From assembly GCA_037127255.1 (NCBI GenBank), contig JBANSL010000013.1:66719688-66783687 (forward strand): DNA of 64,000 nt, written 5' to 3'. This DNA is from Persicaria tinctoria. Taxonomy: Eukaryota; Streptophyta; Magnoliopsida; Caryophyllales; Polygonaceae. The notes beneath the pieces are model-generated. The model did no database searches, had not been told where the DNA came from, and saw nothing but the letters and a program-made list of their open reading frames with translations. Positions within the stretch are counted from its first letter, which is position 1. Each line of letters starts with the position of its first letter. This document shows, piece after piece, positions 11,366 to 21,774 of this stretch. Both the position numbers and the translations under genes were made by a program.

Positions 11366-12419
11366 CATAATTTGGTGAAATGTCCATTTAGAATTCTTAA
11401 TTAAGTAAATGTCCATTTTTATTTAACAATTAAGAGAGTGTTCATAATATTTTCATAATACCCTCATTATATTTTACATATTCCCCTCTCATTCCTCCTG
11501 GAAATAATTAGGTTAGAGTGGAAAGTTAGATAGTGCGCTCTTGCCTGCTTCTCCCCTTCCCCTAATAGGCCTTTCACATTGAAATCTCTTGAAATAGGTA
11601 GTTTTCATGGAATCCATGGCCATCGCACGGTCTTATGGCCACCATTGTCTATTCACCTCTCTACATCTCTCATAAAAATCCTCAGCCACCTTCCATCAAC
11701 CACAATACTCCCCTGTCACTTTCGTTTTCTGCTGGAGCGAAACATCCTCCCCTATGGCTTTTGTTCAGATCCGACTTCGGTGTAGCAAAGAGCTACCGGA
11801 TGGTGTTCGCCCATAGCCTCAGATCTCTAGATCTTCCACTTTGTCTCTCATAAAAAAAAAGGGAAAACAAAAAGAAGAAGTAGTAGACCTACAGGCCTCC
11901 TCTCTGCCGGAACTACTAGATCCGGCCTCTACAATGCCAGATCGTGGTGACAAGATCTTGGTTATATACTATATATTTTGATGACAATTTTTTTAAGGTG
12001 ACAATATATATTTTTTTATGACAATTTTTTAAGGTTACAATATCGTGGTGGTTGTCATCAACCTCGTCACTAACCATTGTCACCAACAACTGACACGAGG
12101 AAAATTTGATCATTTCGACATGTTAATTTTATGATTTGGGACAACAGATGCGGATTTTTGTGTGAATACATTGCTCGGATGACAATTTGTTTATGTTTTT
12201 TTAGGGTTTGTGTGTTTCTATCTACTTCAAATGGATAATCCAGGTTAGTGTTCTTATTGATGAATCTAATTCGTTCTTACTTTATATGTTGTTCTATTTC
12301 AAGTGTTTATCATTGCTTGTTTATTTTGGTGACAATTGCTTGTTTGGTGACAATTAATATTTAGCTTGATTCTATATCATCATCAATTTAAATGAGACTA
12401 TCAGGGGTTTGCTTCATTG

Positions 12420-12655
12420 TTTGGTGACAAATGGAATTTATGTTGTTATTTTTAGATTGGTGACAATTGGTAGAGTTATATATTCTGTTTTGGTGACAAA
12501 TGGAATTTATGTTGTTATTTTTAAATTGGTGACAATTGGTAGAGTTATATATTCTGTTTTGGTGACAAATGGAATTTATGTTGTTATTTTTTTAGATTTG
12601 TGACAATTGGTAGAGTTATTATATATTCTGTTTTGGTAACAAATGGAATTTATAT
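12420..12655 (+). repeat. Tandem repeat, about 70-bp unit, 3 to 4 copies
   Basis: Units start near 12420, 12490, 12559 and 12632 with TTGGTGACAAATGG and contain 'atgttgttattttt' and 'ggtagagttatatattctg'. The last unit is diverged. Confidence 0.8.
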
Positions 12656-13151
12656 CTCATTTAACTATAATGTAATTTTCATTATCTTTCTGTTCAATTG
12701 TAGTGGAAGTTGTGGTATGTATACCATCAAATATATCGAGGGTCTTGCATTTCATGGTGGTATTGAAGCTATTTCAGACAAGTATATGGATGTCTATAGA
12801 GAGAGATGATGGATATAGAGGGTCTTGCTATTTTGAATGTTAAGTATGAATGTCTCAACTGTTCCCCTTTGTTTTGATATTTTTGCAAGTTGATGTAGTC
12901 TGACAATTAAGTATTACAAAGTTAAATTTTACATCAAATTTCATCTACTTAGGGTTATTATTGTAACAAAAATGCGTTAATATTAGATGACAAATGTGAT
13001 GCCATTATAGTATTGTACATCGAATTATTCGTTTGCTCAAGTTTAGCCCCTCTAGGGTCTATGCTTCCCTACTTCTAGGGTTTCAGTTTCGTAACAAAAA
13101 TGCGTTAATATTAGATGAAAAATCTGATAACATTGGTACCGTACACACATT

Positions 13152-13196
13152 TTAGGGTTTAGGGTTTAGGGTCTTGGCCCTAAACACTGAACCCTA
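13152..13196. repeat. Short telomere-like repeat
   Basis: TTTAGGG occurs three times in a row near 13153-13171, followed within 12 bases by inverted CCCTAAAC copies, forming a small palindrome. Plant-type telomere motif, but too short to be more than a degenerate interstitial tract. Confidence 0.6.
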
Positions 13197-14399
13197 AACT
13201 ATACTGTACATCAAATTTTTGTCTGCTCAGGTTTAGCCCCTCTTGGGTCTATGATCCTCTTGTTCTAGGGTTTCAGTTTTGTAACAAAAATATGTTAATA
13301 TTAGATGACAAATGTGATAACATTAACATTGTAAACATTTTAGTTTGATGAAAGTGCTTTGTAGTTTGTGACAATTGGTTGGTGACATTGTTTTGTTGTT
13401 GGTGAGAATTAATTTCTAAAAATAGGTGGTTGACACTAGATTGGTGACAAAGTTTTGTAATTGGTGATAGTAGATTATTGACTAAAGCTTGATGAAAATA
13501 GGTCGGTTACACTGTTCTATTGTTGGTGTCAATAGATTACTGAAAAGAGGTTGGTGACAATGTTTTTTATAAGTTGGTGAGAATACGGTTGATTAAACAA
13601 TATGGAAACAGTGTTCTGTAGTTGGTGACAATCTCTTGGTGATGTATAATGTTATGGTGACAATTTTTTTAAGGTTACAATATTATGGTGACAATATATT
13701 GTCATCAACCTCGTCATTAATAGTTGTCACCAACAATTGTCATCAGGAAAATCATCTATTAGCAGAAAAACCCCATTTGTCACCGAGAAAAAGTATTACT
13801 GGCAACTGTCACTGGAAGAAAATCAATTCTCACCCAAATTTTTTTATCACCAATAATTATTACAAGAAAAAAAGAAAATCAATTGTCACTAGAAAAGATT
13901 TTTCCATAACTGTCACCGGAAAAAATAAAATGTCACAAAAATTAATTGTCACAAAAATAATTGTCACAATTAACTGTCACCAAAAAAATAAACTTAACTG
14001 TCACAAAAAAATTGTCACCAAATGCAGGCGTTGACCGGAATGGTCAATGTTAACTAGTCAATGTTAAAATTAAAAATGGTCAAGGGGGAGGACTGAGGAG
14101 GAAGGGTTAGGGATGGGAAGGAGAGATATTTTTGGAAAAAATGGACTTTGACTTAATTATGTAAAAAAGTGGATATTTACTTAATTTTGACATGAAAAAT
14201 GGATATTCACCAAATTTATTTATTTTGAAACAAAAATTACCATCTAAAAACTCATCTATTTTGAAACAAAGGGATTAAAAAATAATAGATCTATAGTGCA
14301 ATTCAATGAAAGATTTTTCTAAACCTATATATATCTCATATTGAAAATCCATATGTGAGAAAATCATCATCCATAAGTTAGTAGAAAAAAACCCCAAAA

Positions 14400-16560
14400 A
14401 CAGGAAATGAACGCGCTTGAAAAAATATTCACGCGCCCCCAATCTCTCTCCGCAAAACCCTCAATCCCTAAAGCTCTTGAGTTATCCGGCGAGCCTCGAC
14501 CTGTCTCAAGCCTCAAAACCCACCTCGATGTCGAATCGAGCCTCAACCTCGGCGTCCTTACGCCCTTGACACTTCCAATTCCTCCTCCTACTCTCTTTCT
14601 CCGGGGGATATGCTTGGCCTGGGAGATCGGTGTTCGAAACATGGAGAGTTCTAAAATCGGTAGTCGTCATAGGCTTGTGGAGGTGGGGAGAAATTTCAAA
14701 AAGAGGAAAAAATTGGCTCGCCGGGAGTGGGGGTGGTGTGGCGTCAAGCTGTTGTGCGGGGGGCCTGACGTTGGCGGCGCTCCGTTTTGTCCTGGTGGGG
14801 GGATCAATCGGTTGATGTTCTCCGAGGTTGTGGTGGGAGTTGTGTTGTTCGCCCGTCTGGTGGTGGTTGATTTAGGCTCGGGGGTCTTTCTCCTCCTGTC
14901 CAGTGGTGTCGATTGGGCGGCGGGTCTCCTTCCCGGCGCCTCCCTGGTTGGGATTTATACTCCCAACTTCACAGCTGCGGCGTTTCTGCTTAATCTCAGG
15001 TCGATGTACTTAACCCCTCTCCTGAATTTGTTTAACTGCTCTCGAATGTATATGAAATAGACCATCTACTGGTGGTTGAATAAAATGGTGTTAGAGGCAT
15101 ATGTCTCTTCACTCCGTACCCCCGAATTTCGGGCCTTGAAAAATATGTGGTTTCTGGGACTGTCATGGTTCCGTTGCCTAGCTTGAATGAAGATGTGGTG
15201 CTTATCCTATCACCCTCCCCAAACAATTCCCGAAAGGGCACAAATCCTCTTAACGAGGCAAACCACTCGGAAGGGAGCTTGCTCCCGGATGAGAAATGGC
15301 AGCTTGTCTGTCACCCTAAAATTCGGCTTGTATGCTACTGTCGTTCTGATATGTATGTATCGTTCCAGAGAACTCGATTCTACTGTATGGATGTCTTGAA
15401 TCTTGTTTATTTTCAACAATGTCTTTATGGCTTGTTGCATATACTCGGTTACACTTTCTCTGCATCATGTTCATCTTGCTTCTGGTGCGGGTTGACATTG
15501 CTATATGTAATTAAATTAGTACCTGATTTTGGTTTAAAAATAATGTTTCAGTTAGAATGAAAAATTATAGGAACCAAACCATCAGTGTACCACTTGTCTA
15601 CATGTATAACCCATCACTGATGTATGTGTCAGTCTTGGTTCCGTTTGGCTTAACCCTTCGGGTACTGCTCACGTTTGCCAACCTTCACTTCTTTGCTGAG
15701 CTTCTTGTGTCTCCTGCTTGTTGTTCGGTCTTCTCGGGCCCTATTCTGTTAACCTTTAGCTCAATAAATCGCAGCTGATGTGCGGGTCTTTGCTCATCCA
15801 TGACTGTTATTAGCCTGGGTTGTGGCTCTTACAATTACCCTTCATCGCTGGATCAATATTGGATCCTTTGTTTGAGGTCCGATTATTTATGTCCCATTAC
15901 CATTAAAAAGGCCATCTTGAAAGGTTGTGATATTGTAATGTTAATTAAGATGAATCTCATTCTTATTTCCCTTTGTATTGTTTGGCATGGGTTGTACAAA
16001 TTTCATCACAAAGCCCACATAAGGAAAGTCTTTATCATGGGTTTTTTACTCAGTACCCTCCTAAGTTTGGTTTGCTGCAAATCCCATCTTTTAGTTTTTT
16101 CGGTGGAAACCTATGAATTCTTATTGAATTTAATAAGATGTTGTCCTGTGGGATGGGTGGTGTTCTTGTCTACCTATCTCATTCATTATGGTTTCTTCAA
16201 GCTTCCTCGCAAAATGCGTCTGCATCCAAAGTGCTGGGTTTCGGTGCTATTCCATCACTGGTATATTCAATTGCACATATCTACAATTTGTTTCTTGACT
16301 TTGGACTTGGTTACCTCATTTAGACAAATCTCTAATATAGACTCCCTAATGATTTATTTGGCCGACACAATTGTTTGCTTTGTGTCTCATTTAGTTAACT
16401 ATGTTTTTAGTTGCACTTGTCATGTTAAAACACAAAATAAAACTACTTTGATGTCGGTTATCATGCCCCCTCACAAAAATTATCTCCAAACCAATTTTTC
16501 GCCACACTCTCTTGGTGTGAGGTCCCTTAAACCTTGGCCTCACACCCCTGACAGTTATAT
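14400..16560 (+). other. LINE A 5' region, no recognisable ORF1
   Basis: Three open frames (14407-15060, 15147-15560, 15800-16564) lie here. None shows the RNA-binding, coiled-coil or CCHC features usual for an L1 ORF1. The first is rich in Leu/Val/Gly, the last in aromatic residues. They may be remnants or chance ORFs in a long 5' UTR. Confidence 0.4.
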
Positions 16561-17715
16561 ATGAAAATCACTTACTGGAATTGCAGAGGTATTAAGAAAA
16601 CAACTTTTTGGACGAAAATTGATAGCAAGTGCAAAAATGAACATATTCAAATAATGGCACTAGCGGAAACAAAATCGGAAACCATCCCTGAAGACAAAAT
16701 TTGGAAAACGGCTGGTTTTGACGAGGCTATTTGGTCACCTGCTTCCGGTCGATCGGGTGGTCTCGGTATTCTTTGGAAGTCCTTCCAATTAACAAATGAA
16801 ATCATTACAGTAGAAATTCAACTACATCGAATTATAGGGCTTAGATACGAGAACATTAATGATAGATTCATGACTCTACTGTTGTTTGTATACGCGCCGC
16901 CGAGCCCTCAAGAGAAAGACTCGTTTTGGGAAACCTTAACATCCATCGTGAGGGATTCGTCCATTCCTTGCATTGTTCTGGGTGACTTGAATGAAATTCT
17001 ATGTAGTGAAGACAAATTGGGTGGTGCTAACCTTCGTTCCGCTCGTTTCACTAGACTCCGACAATTTAAAAATGAATGTGCTCTGTTGGATTTACCTACT
17101 TTCGGGAACCCATTCACTTGGAGAAAGAACCCAGATGACAAAAACACCATTCGCGAAAAACTTGACCGTGTGCTTGTTCATCACCAGATCATTCAGAAAT
17201 TCCCTAACCTAATCACTTATAACGGAGCCTTCTCATCATCTGACCCCTGCCCCATTTCAATATCTCTTGAGTGTGGTTCGGTTTTCAAAGCGCCCCCGTT
17301 CAAGTTTGAGAATGCTTGGCTTCAGCGGAAGGATTTCAAAAACATAGTTAAACAATCTTGGCGAGCAAATTGTCTGGGCTCGACTATGTATCAACTAATG
17401 TTCAAACATAGAATTCTAAAGAAAAAAGCTAAGGAATGGAATAAACGAACCTTCAGAAATATTTTCTGCCGATTAAATGAGGTGGAAACTGAACTTCTCA
17501 AGATTCAAGCTTCGGTTTCGGGAGGTAACAATAGATTAACTAACAGCAGAGAAAAGCTTCTCATTAAAAAAAAAAAGAAAAACTACTTCTTTACCAAAAA
17601 ACTTTTTGGAACCAAAGAGCAAAGACAAAGCATCTTAAACTTTCTGATTCGAACACAACTTATTTTCGTCGGGTTGCTTCAGGTCGAAGACATAGGAAAC
17701 AAATTCGCAATATAA
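16561..17715 (+). pseudogene. LINE A endonuclease domain
   Basis: The ATG at 16561 begins MKITYWNCRGIKK, the expected start of a plant L1 ORF2. Endonuclease landmarks: YWNCRG, metal-binding E in LAETKSE, FVYAPPSP, GDLNEI, FTWRKN, EKLDRVL. The C-terminal SDH motif is altered to SSDPCPI, so the catalytic His is Pro. From about 17600 the frame is wrong: the matching frame (SNTTYFRRVASGRRHRKQ) runs one base off and meets a TGA near 17741. The endonuclease would nick target DNA to prime reverse transcription; this copy should not. Confidence 0.85.
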
Positions 17716-17828
17716 CTTCTGTTGAAGGAACCTTGATAATATGAGAAGAAAATATTAGAAATGAAATTAAGAGTGATTTTGAAAAAAGATTCAAAAAAGA
17801 GTCGATTGATGATAGACTCCTACAAGAA

Positions 17829-18290
17829 ATGTTAAATCTAATCCATCCTTCAATCACCCCTGATGAAAATAATTACCTTATTCGACATCCATCTAATAAT
17901 GAAATTAAGGCAGCTGTTTTCAGCCTTGGCAACAACAAATCCCCAGACCCAGATGGTTTTACAGCCGAATTTTATAAGAAATACTGGGACATTGTTGGCT
18001 TATCTATCATTAGAGCTGTAAAAAGTTTTTTCCACTCTGGAAAAATTCTCAAACAGATAAACCATACATTCATATCACTACTGCCAAAGCGGGATAACCC
18101 TACCAATACTAGTCACTACCGCCCAATTAGTTTATGTTCTATTTTATACAAAATCATTTCAAAAATTTTGACAGAAAGAATCAAAACAATTATCGGTAAA
18201 CTAATTCACCCACTACAAGGTGCTTTTGTGTCACACAGGGCCATCCAAGACAATGTTCTAATAGCGCACGAAATCTTCCACTCTTTCTGA
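17829..18290 (+). pseudogene. LINE A reverse transcriptase, N-terminal part
   Basis: Contains NKSPDPDGFTAEFYKKYW, SLLPKRDNPT, YRPISLCSILYKIISKIL and HRAIQDNVLIAHEIFHSF, the fingers region of L1-type reverse transcriptases. Homology already starts upstream (FEKRFKKE near 17780). Ends at a TGA at 18288; the reading frame continues one phase over from 18293. Confidence 0.85.
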
Positions 18291-18292
18291 TT

Positions 18293-20323
18293 GTGCAAGG
18301 GTCGGGAATGTGGTTGGCAATAAAACTTGACATGGAGAAAACGTACGATAGAGTTGATTGGAACTACATAAGAAAGGTTTTAGAAAATTTTGGGTTCCAC
18401 CCTACTTTCATTACGTGGATTATGGAATGCGTAACGATTGTGTCCTTCTCTGTACTAGTCAATAACGGTCCTACTGATATGTTCTTCCCCTCTCGTGGCC
18501 TACGACAAGGGGATCCTCTATCTCCTTTCTTATTTATATTAGGGGCAAAAAATTTAGCTCGAAAACTCTCAGTAGAAACAAATGTGGAAAACAGTCCAAT
18601 TGGATTTTCCTTCGGTAGGAGTGGACCTAGGGTCCCCTTCATATCTTTTGCCGACGACATCATTATTTTTACAAGAGGCAGTGCTGCCGCGGGAAAGAAA
18701 GTTAGGGATATAATTGATTCATACTGTAAAGTTTCTGGACAAAAAGTCAATTATCATAAATCTAGCTTCCAAGTCACAAAAGGGATTTCGAACTCTAGGA
18801 TCTCAGAACTTAGTAGTTGTCTGAGTATTACACATGAAAACTCATTAGAAAAATATCTCGGATGTCCGATTATTAACGGCAGAGTAAACAAACACACTTT
18901 TGAAGACATCATATGTAAATCTAAAGAGCAACTAAGTAAATGGCGAGCTAATGCTCTATCACAACAAGGACGTGCAATCCTCATTAATACAAACTTATCG
19001 GCCAAACCGTTGTATACAATGCATAACTTTTTGTTACCCTCATCAATACATAAAGAGCTTGACCAGATTAACAGAATGTTCTTTTGGAATAAAGATCTAC
19101 AACATCGCCCGCTTATTAGCTGGGATAAGATTTGCAGACCGAAAAAATATGGGGGAATTGGGCTTAGAAAATCGAAAGAGATGAATGAAGCCCTTCAAAT
19201 GAAACTACTTTGGAAAATATTGGCTGAACCAGACAATGTCTGGGTGTCTCTCATTAAACACAAGTATCTTCGTTCAGCTAACATCCTTGAATACGTGAAA
19301 AGTGGAGATTCTTCATGGCAATGGGCCAAACTGACAACTCTTATAGATAAATTTAAGACTGGCCTTATTTGGTCAGTAGGAAATGGTTCATCTATCAAAT
19401 TTTGGAAGGATAATTGGATTACAACAAGCTCTCTGCTATCTAGGGATGATTGCCCCCAAATTAACAACATAGACGAAACTGTCAGTGACTATATTTTAGG
19501 TGGTAGATGGTGGACGGAAAAACTTAGCAATACATTACCAAATGACGTAGTCAAAGAAATCCTGGACATTCAACTTCCCGTTTCCCCCTTTGAGGATCGC
19601 TTATACTAGTGGCCCGATAGGGCTGGTTGGTTCACCACGTCAAGTGCATATAAGCTAATCGCATCTCAATCTTCACTGAGCATAGACAATAACGCCTGGA
19701 TATGGAATTTGGATATTCCGCCTAAGATCAAAAATTTTCTATGGAAAGTTTGTCAAAATGGCCTCCCTACTGCCTCTAGGCTGGCTCAACGTGGGACTTC
19801 AGTACCTTCCACCTGTCAATTGTGCAACTGTGCAGTTGAAGATGACGTTCACTTCTTACTAGAATGCCCATATGTGCGCCCTCTCTTTCGCTTACCTACA
19901 CGCGTAAACTCAACTATATCCAGTATGATAAATCATTCACGAGAGATAAAACCTATCTTTTCGTTCATCGGAAACAAGCTTACATCCATTGCCAAGGTGG
20001 AGCTTGAATTGCCTTTTCTTGGTGGACGACTTGGTACATTCGAAACCAATTTGTTTTTAGACAGGTCCCTATACCTCATAGAGAAAGCTCATTACGTATC
20101 ATTAAAACACATAAGGAAAATTGGAGTAAAAACAGCTCACTTTGAGTACAACTTGGACGAGGACTTCTCCTTACGCACACGAATCTCCAAGCATCCAAGG
20201 ACGAAAAGAAAGCATGGTAACATTACTTGGCGAAAACCCCCTAGGGGAACTTTCAAGTTAAATTTTGATGGATCTACAATTTCAAACAATGATAGCTCGG
20301 CTGGAGCCGTAATCCGGGACTAG
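18293..20323 (+). pseudogene. LINE A reverse transcriptase, zinc finger and start of RNase H
   Basis: A single frame broken only by TAG at 19607. Palm motifs: LDMEKTYDRVDW, RGLRQGDPLSPFLF and the active site FADDIIIF (about 18648-18671). Then KYLGCPI, LSKWRANALSQQGRAIL, GGIGLRKSKEMNEALQMKLLW. A zf-RVT-like segment follows the TAG: AYKLI, KNFLWKVCQNGLPTASRL, CQLCNCAVEDDVHFLLECP. The RNase H begins FKLNFDGST and stops at a TAG (20321) where the family continues, 28 bases before the Stowaway insertion. Confidence 0.85.
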
Positions 20324-20351
20324 GAAGGACATCCGGTACACATCTGTTATA

Positions 20352-20586
20352 CTACCTCCGTTCCATAATACATGGGCTTTTCTTTTTTGACACGTTTTTT
20401 AAGGAGCGAAAAACTCTATGAAATATTATTTTTTTAATCAAATTTTTTATATCATTTGATACTTATTACTAATAAGTATCAAGCTATATAAAAAATTTAT
20501 ATAAAAAAATAATATTTCATATAGTTTTTCGCTCCTTAAAAAGCGTGCCGAAAACTAAAAACCCATGTATTTTGGAACGGAGGGAG
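20352..20586. mobile_element. Stowaway MITE
   Basis: Ends CTACCTCCGTTCC and, in reverse, CTCCCTCCGTTCC, flanked on both sides by TA. The two halves pair along the whole 235 bp (AGGAGCGAAAAACT and its inverse; ACCCATGTATT and its inverse). Tc1/mariner-type Stowaway elements have exactly this TIR and a TA target. It sits inside LINE A's RNase H, so it is younger than that insertion. Confidence 0.9.
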
Positions 20587-20588
20587 TA

Positions 20589-20996
20589 AAAAACTTGGCA
20601 AACAAAGTCCTTTGAAAGCGGAAGCGCTTGCTCTTAAACTTGGAATCCAAAAGGCTCTACAACTCCGTATCAATAAACTACACATTGAAGGTGACTCCAT
20701 GATAATCATAAACCACCTAAATAAAACATCTACTTGTCCTTGAGAAATCGAACTGATTTTATCAGATGTTAAATTTCTACTATCGACTTTGAAAGAAGTT
20801 TTCTTCTTTCATGTTCCCCGATTAGGCAATAGAGTGACTGATAAGGTTGCACACATTTGCCACTCTACCTGGGGTGTCGATATTAACAACGATTCTGGTC
20901 TTCAGACCTCATCCGTAAGGATGCCATCGATTAGAGATCGCTCGCCCGAATTCTTTTCTAATAATAAAAAAAATCTAATATTGAAACATATCGGTT
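20589..20996 (+). pseudogene. LINE A RNase H, C-terminal part
   Basis: Resumes after the MITE: KAEALALKLGIQKAL (E of the active site), HIEGDSMIII (D), then a TGA near 20742 at the place of a conserved Trp, FFFHVPRLGNRVTDKVAH (D). The end ELKHIG-like tail runs into an A-rich stretch with AATAAT near 20963. Confidence 0.8.
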
Positions 20997-21028
20997 AAAA
21001 GCTAAAAACAGATTTTTTTTCTCAACTT

Positions 21029-21253
21029 TTTTTTTATGAGGTGAAGGTTCCGATGTTATCGACTAGCCCTCCACGGGAGGATAGTCTGCACTCGAGCCGG
21101 GTAAGCCAAGCGGCAAGCCGCAAGACAGGCTAACCCATGCCAACCAAAGCATGAGTACCCACTCAAGCACAAATTGACCTCAAGATAGTGAGGCACAAGA
21201 AAGCGCCCCACTTTTACCATTAAGGCCTTTTACCATTAGGGTAAGAGGTCATT
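21029..21253 (-). mobile_element. tRNA-headed SINE (same family as 26285-26539)
   Basis: Flanked by a 17-base target duplication GATTTTTTTCTCAACTT (21011-21028 with one extra T, and 21254-21270). On the minus strand it starts GACCTCTTACCCTAATGGTA (box A-like), with the body GGCATGGGTTAGCCTGTCTTG, ACCCGGCTCGAGTGC and GAGGGCTAGTCGATAAC shared with the plus-strand copy, and ends CATAAAAAAAAA. The stretch holding box B (GGTTCAAATCC) in the other copy is missing here, and a short 'aatggtaaaagg' segment is doubled. Confidence 0.85.
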
Positions 21254-21270
21254 GATTTTTTTCTCAACTT

Positions 21271-21774
21271 AAAATGGATTTTATAATATATCTCCTCACA
21301 TTATAAGTTAAATATATTGATTTGGAAAACAGATTTAGTCAATTTTTGACAATTTACTCGTTTCAATATAGATTTTTTTGTCCATAATCGTATATTATAT
21401 AATTAACATATACGGGATATTATATAGTAGTATTAGTAACTGTATTAGACAAATCGATGTTTAAAATAGAGAAGAATATAAACAAGAATCCAAGAAAGCA
21501 AGGAAGGATGAAGTATCCTAATGGGCCGTTCATGCACCTCTTCCCTTCTCTTCTCTTCTCTTCTCTTCTGTTGAACGAAACTCCCTCATCTCTTCCTTCT
21601 TCCCGTGCCCTCCTCCCTCCCTTTATGTCTCCAGCCCACTCCCCTAATTGTAACGTATCCCCCATGTCACTTCTTTCTTCTTCCATTTCTGGTTTCTGAT
21701 TTCTGAATTCTTCATGCTATCTAGTTTGATCCAATCAAATCCATCGACGCCCTTAATTAATTGACAAAATTAAT
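21271..21774. promoter_or_regulatory. Upstream region of the DUF4378-type gene
   Basis: AT-rich to about 21480, then CT-rich (TTCTCTTCTCTTCTCTTCTC near 21545) and leader-like up to the ATG at 21775. No unambiguous TATA box was picked. Confidence 0.35.

Larger units (their letters stand above)
11369..14217. mobile_element. Unclassified inverted-repeat DNA element rich in GTGACAA/TTGTCAC
   Basis: Left end AATTTGGTGAAATGTCCATT and the reverse complement of the right end AAATTTGGTGAATATCCATT match; similarity continues inward through 'aattaagtaaatgtccattt'-like sequence for about 70 bases. It cuts the Copia reverse transcriptase at its left edge, and Copia does not resume on the right. Inside are dozens of GGTGACAAT motifs in the left and central part and TTGTCACC in the right part, a 70-bp tandem repeat, and a direct repeat (12040-12105 and 13690-13755, 'gtcatcaacctcgtca'). 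No transposase and no clear target duplication. Could be a non-autonomous CACTA- or Mutator-type element. Confidence 0.55.
14400..20998 (+). mobile_element. LINE A: L1-type retrotransposon with RNase H
   Basis: Order: about 2.1 kb without a recognisable ORF1 (GC-rich at its start, about 14400-15000), AP-type endonuclease from 16561, reverse transcriptase with FADD, zinc-finger/connection region, then an RNase H split by a Stowaway MITE (20352-20586). Ends near 20998 in an A-rich stretch. Several stops and frameshifts make it inactive. The 5' border is estimated from the start of the GC-rich stretch; the 3' border from the loss of similarity with the related fragment at 62538-63180. Confidence 0.85.

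Noticed and set aside
13152..13196. Real telomere or fusion site
   Set aside because: Only three clean TTTAGGG units, within a transposon-like context.
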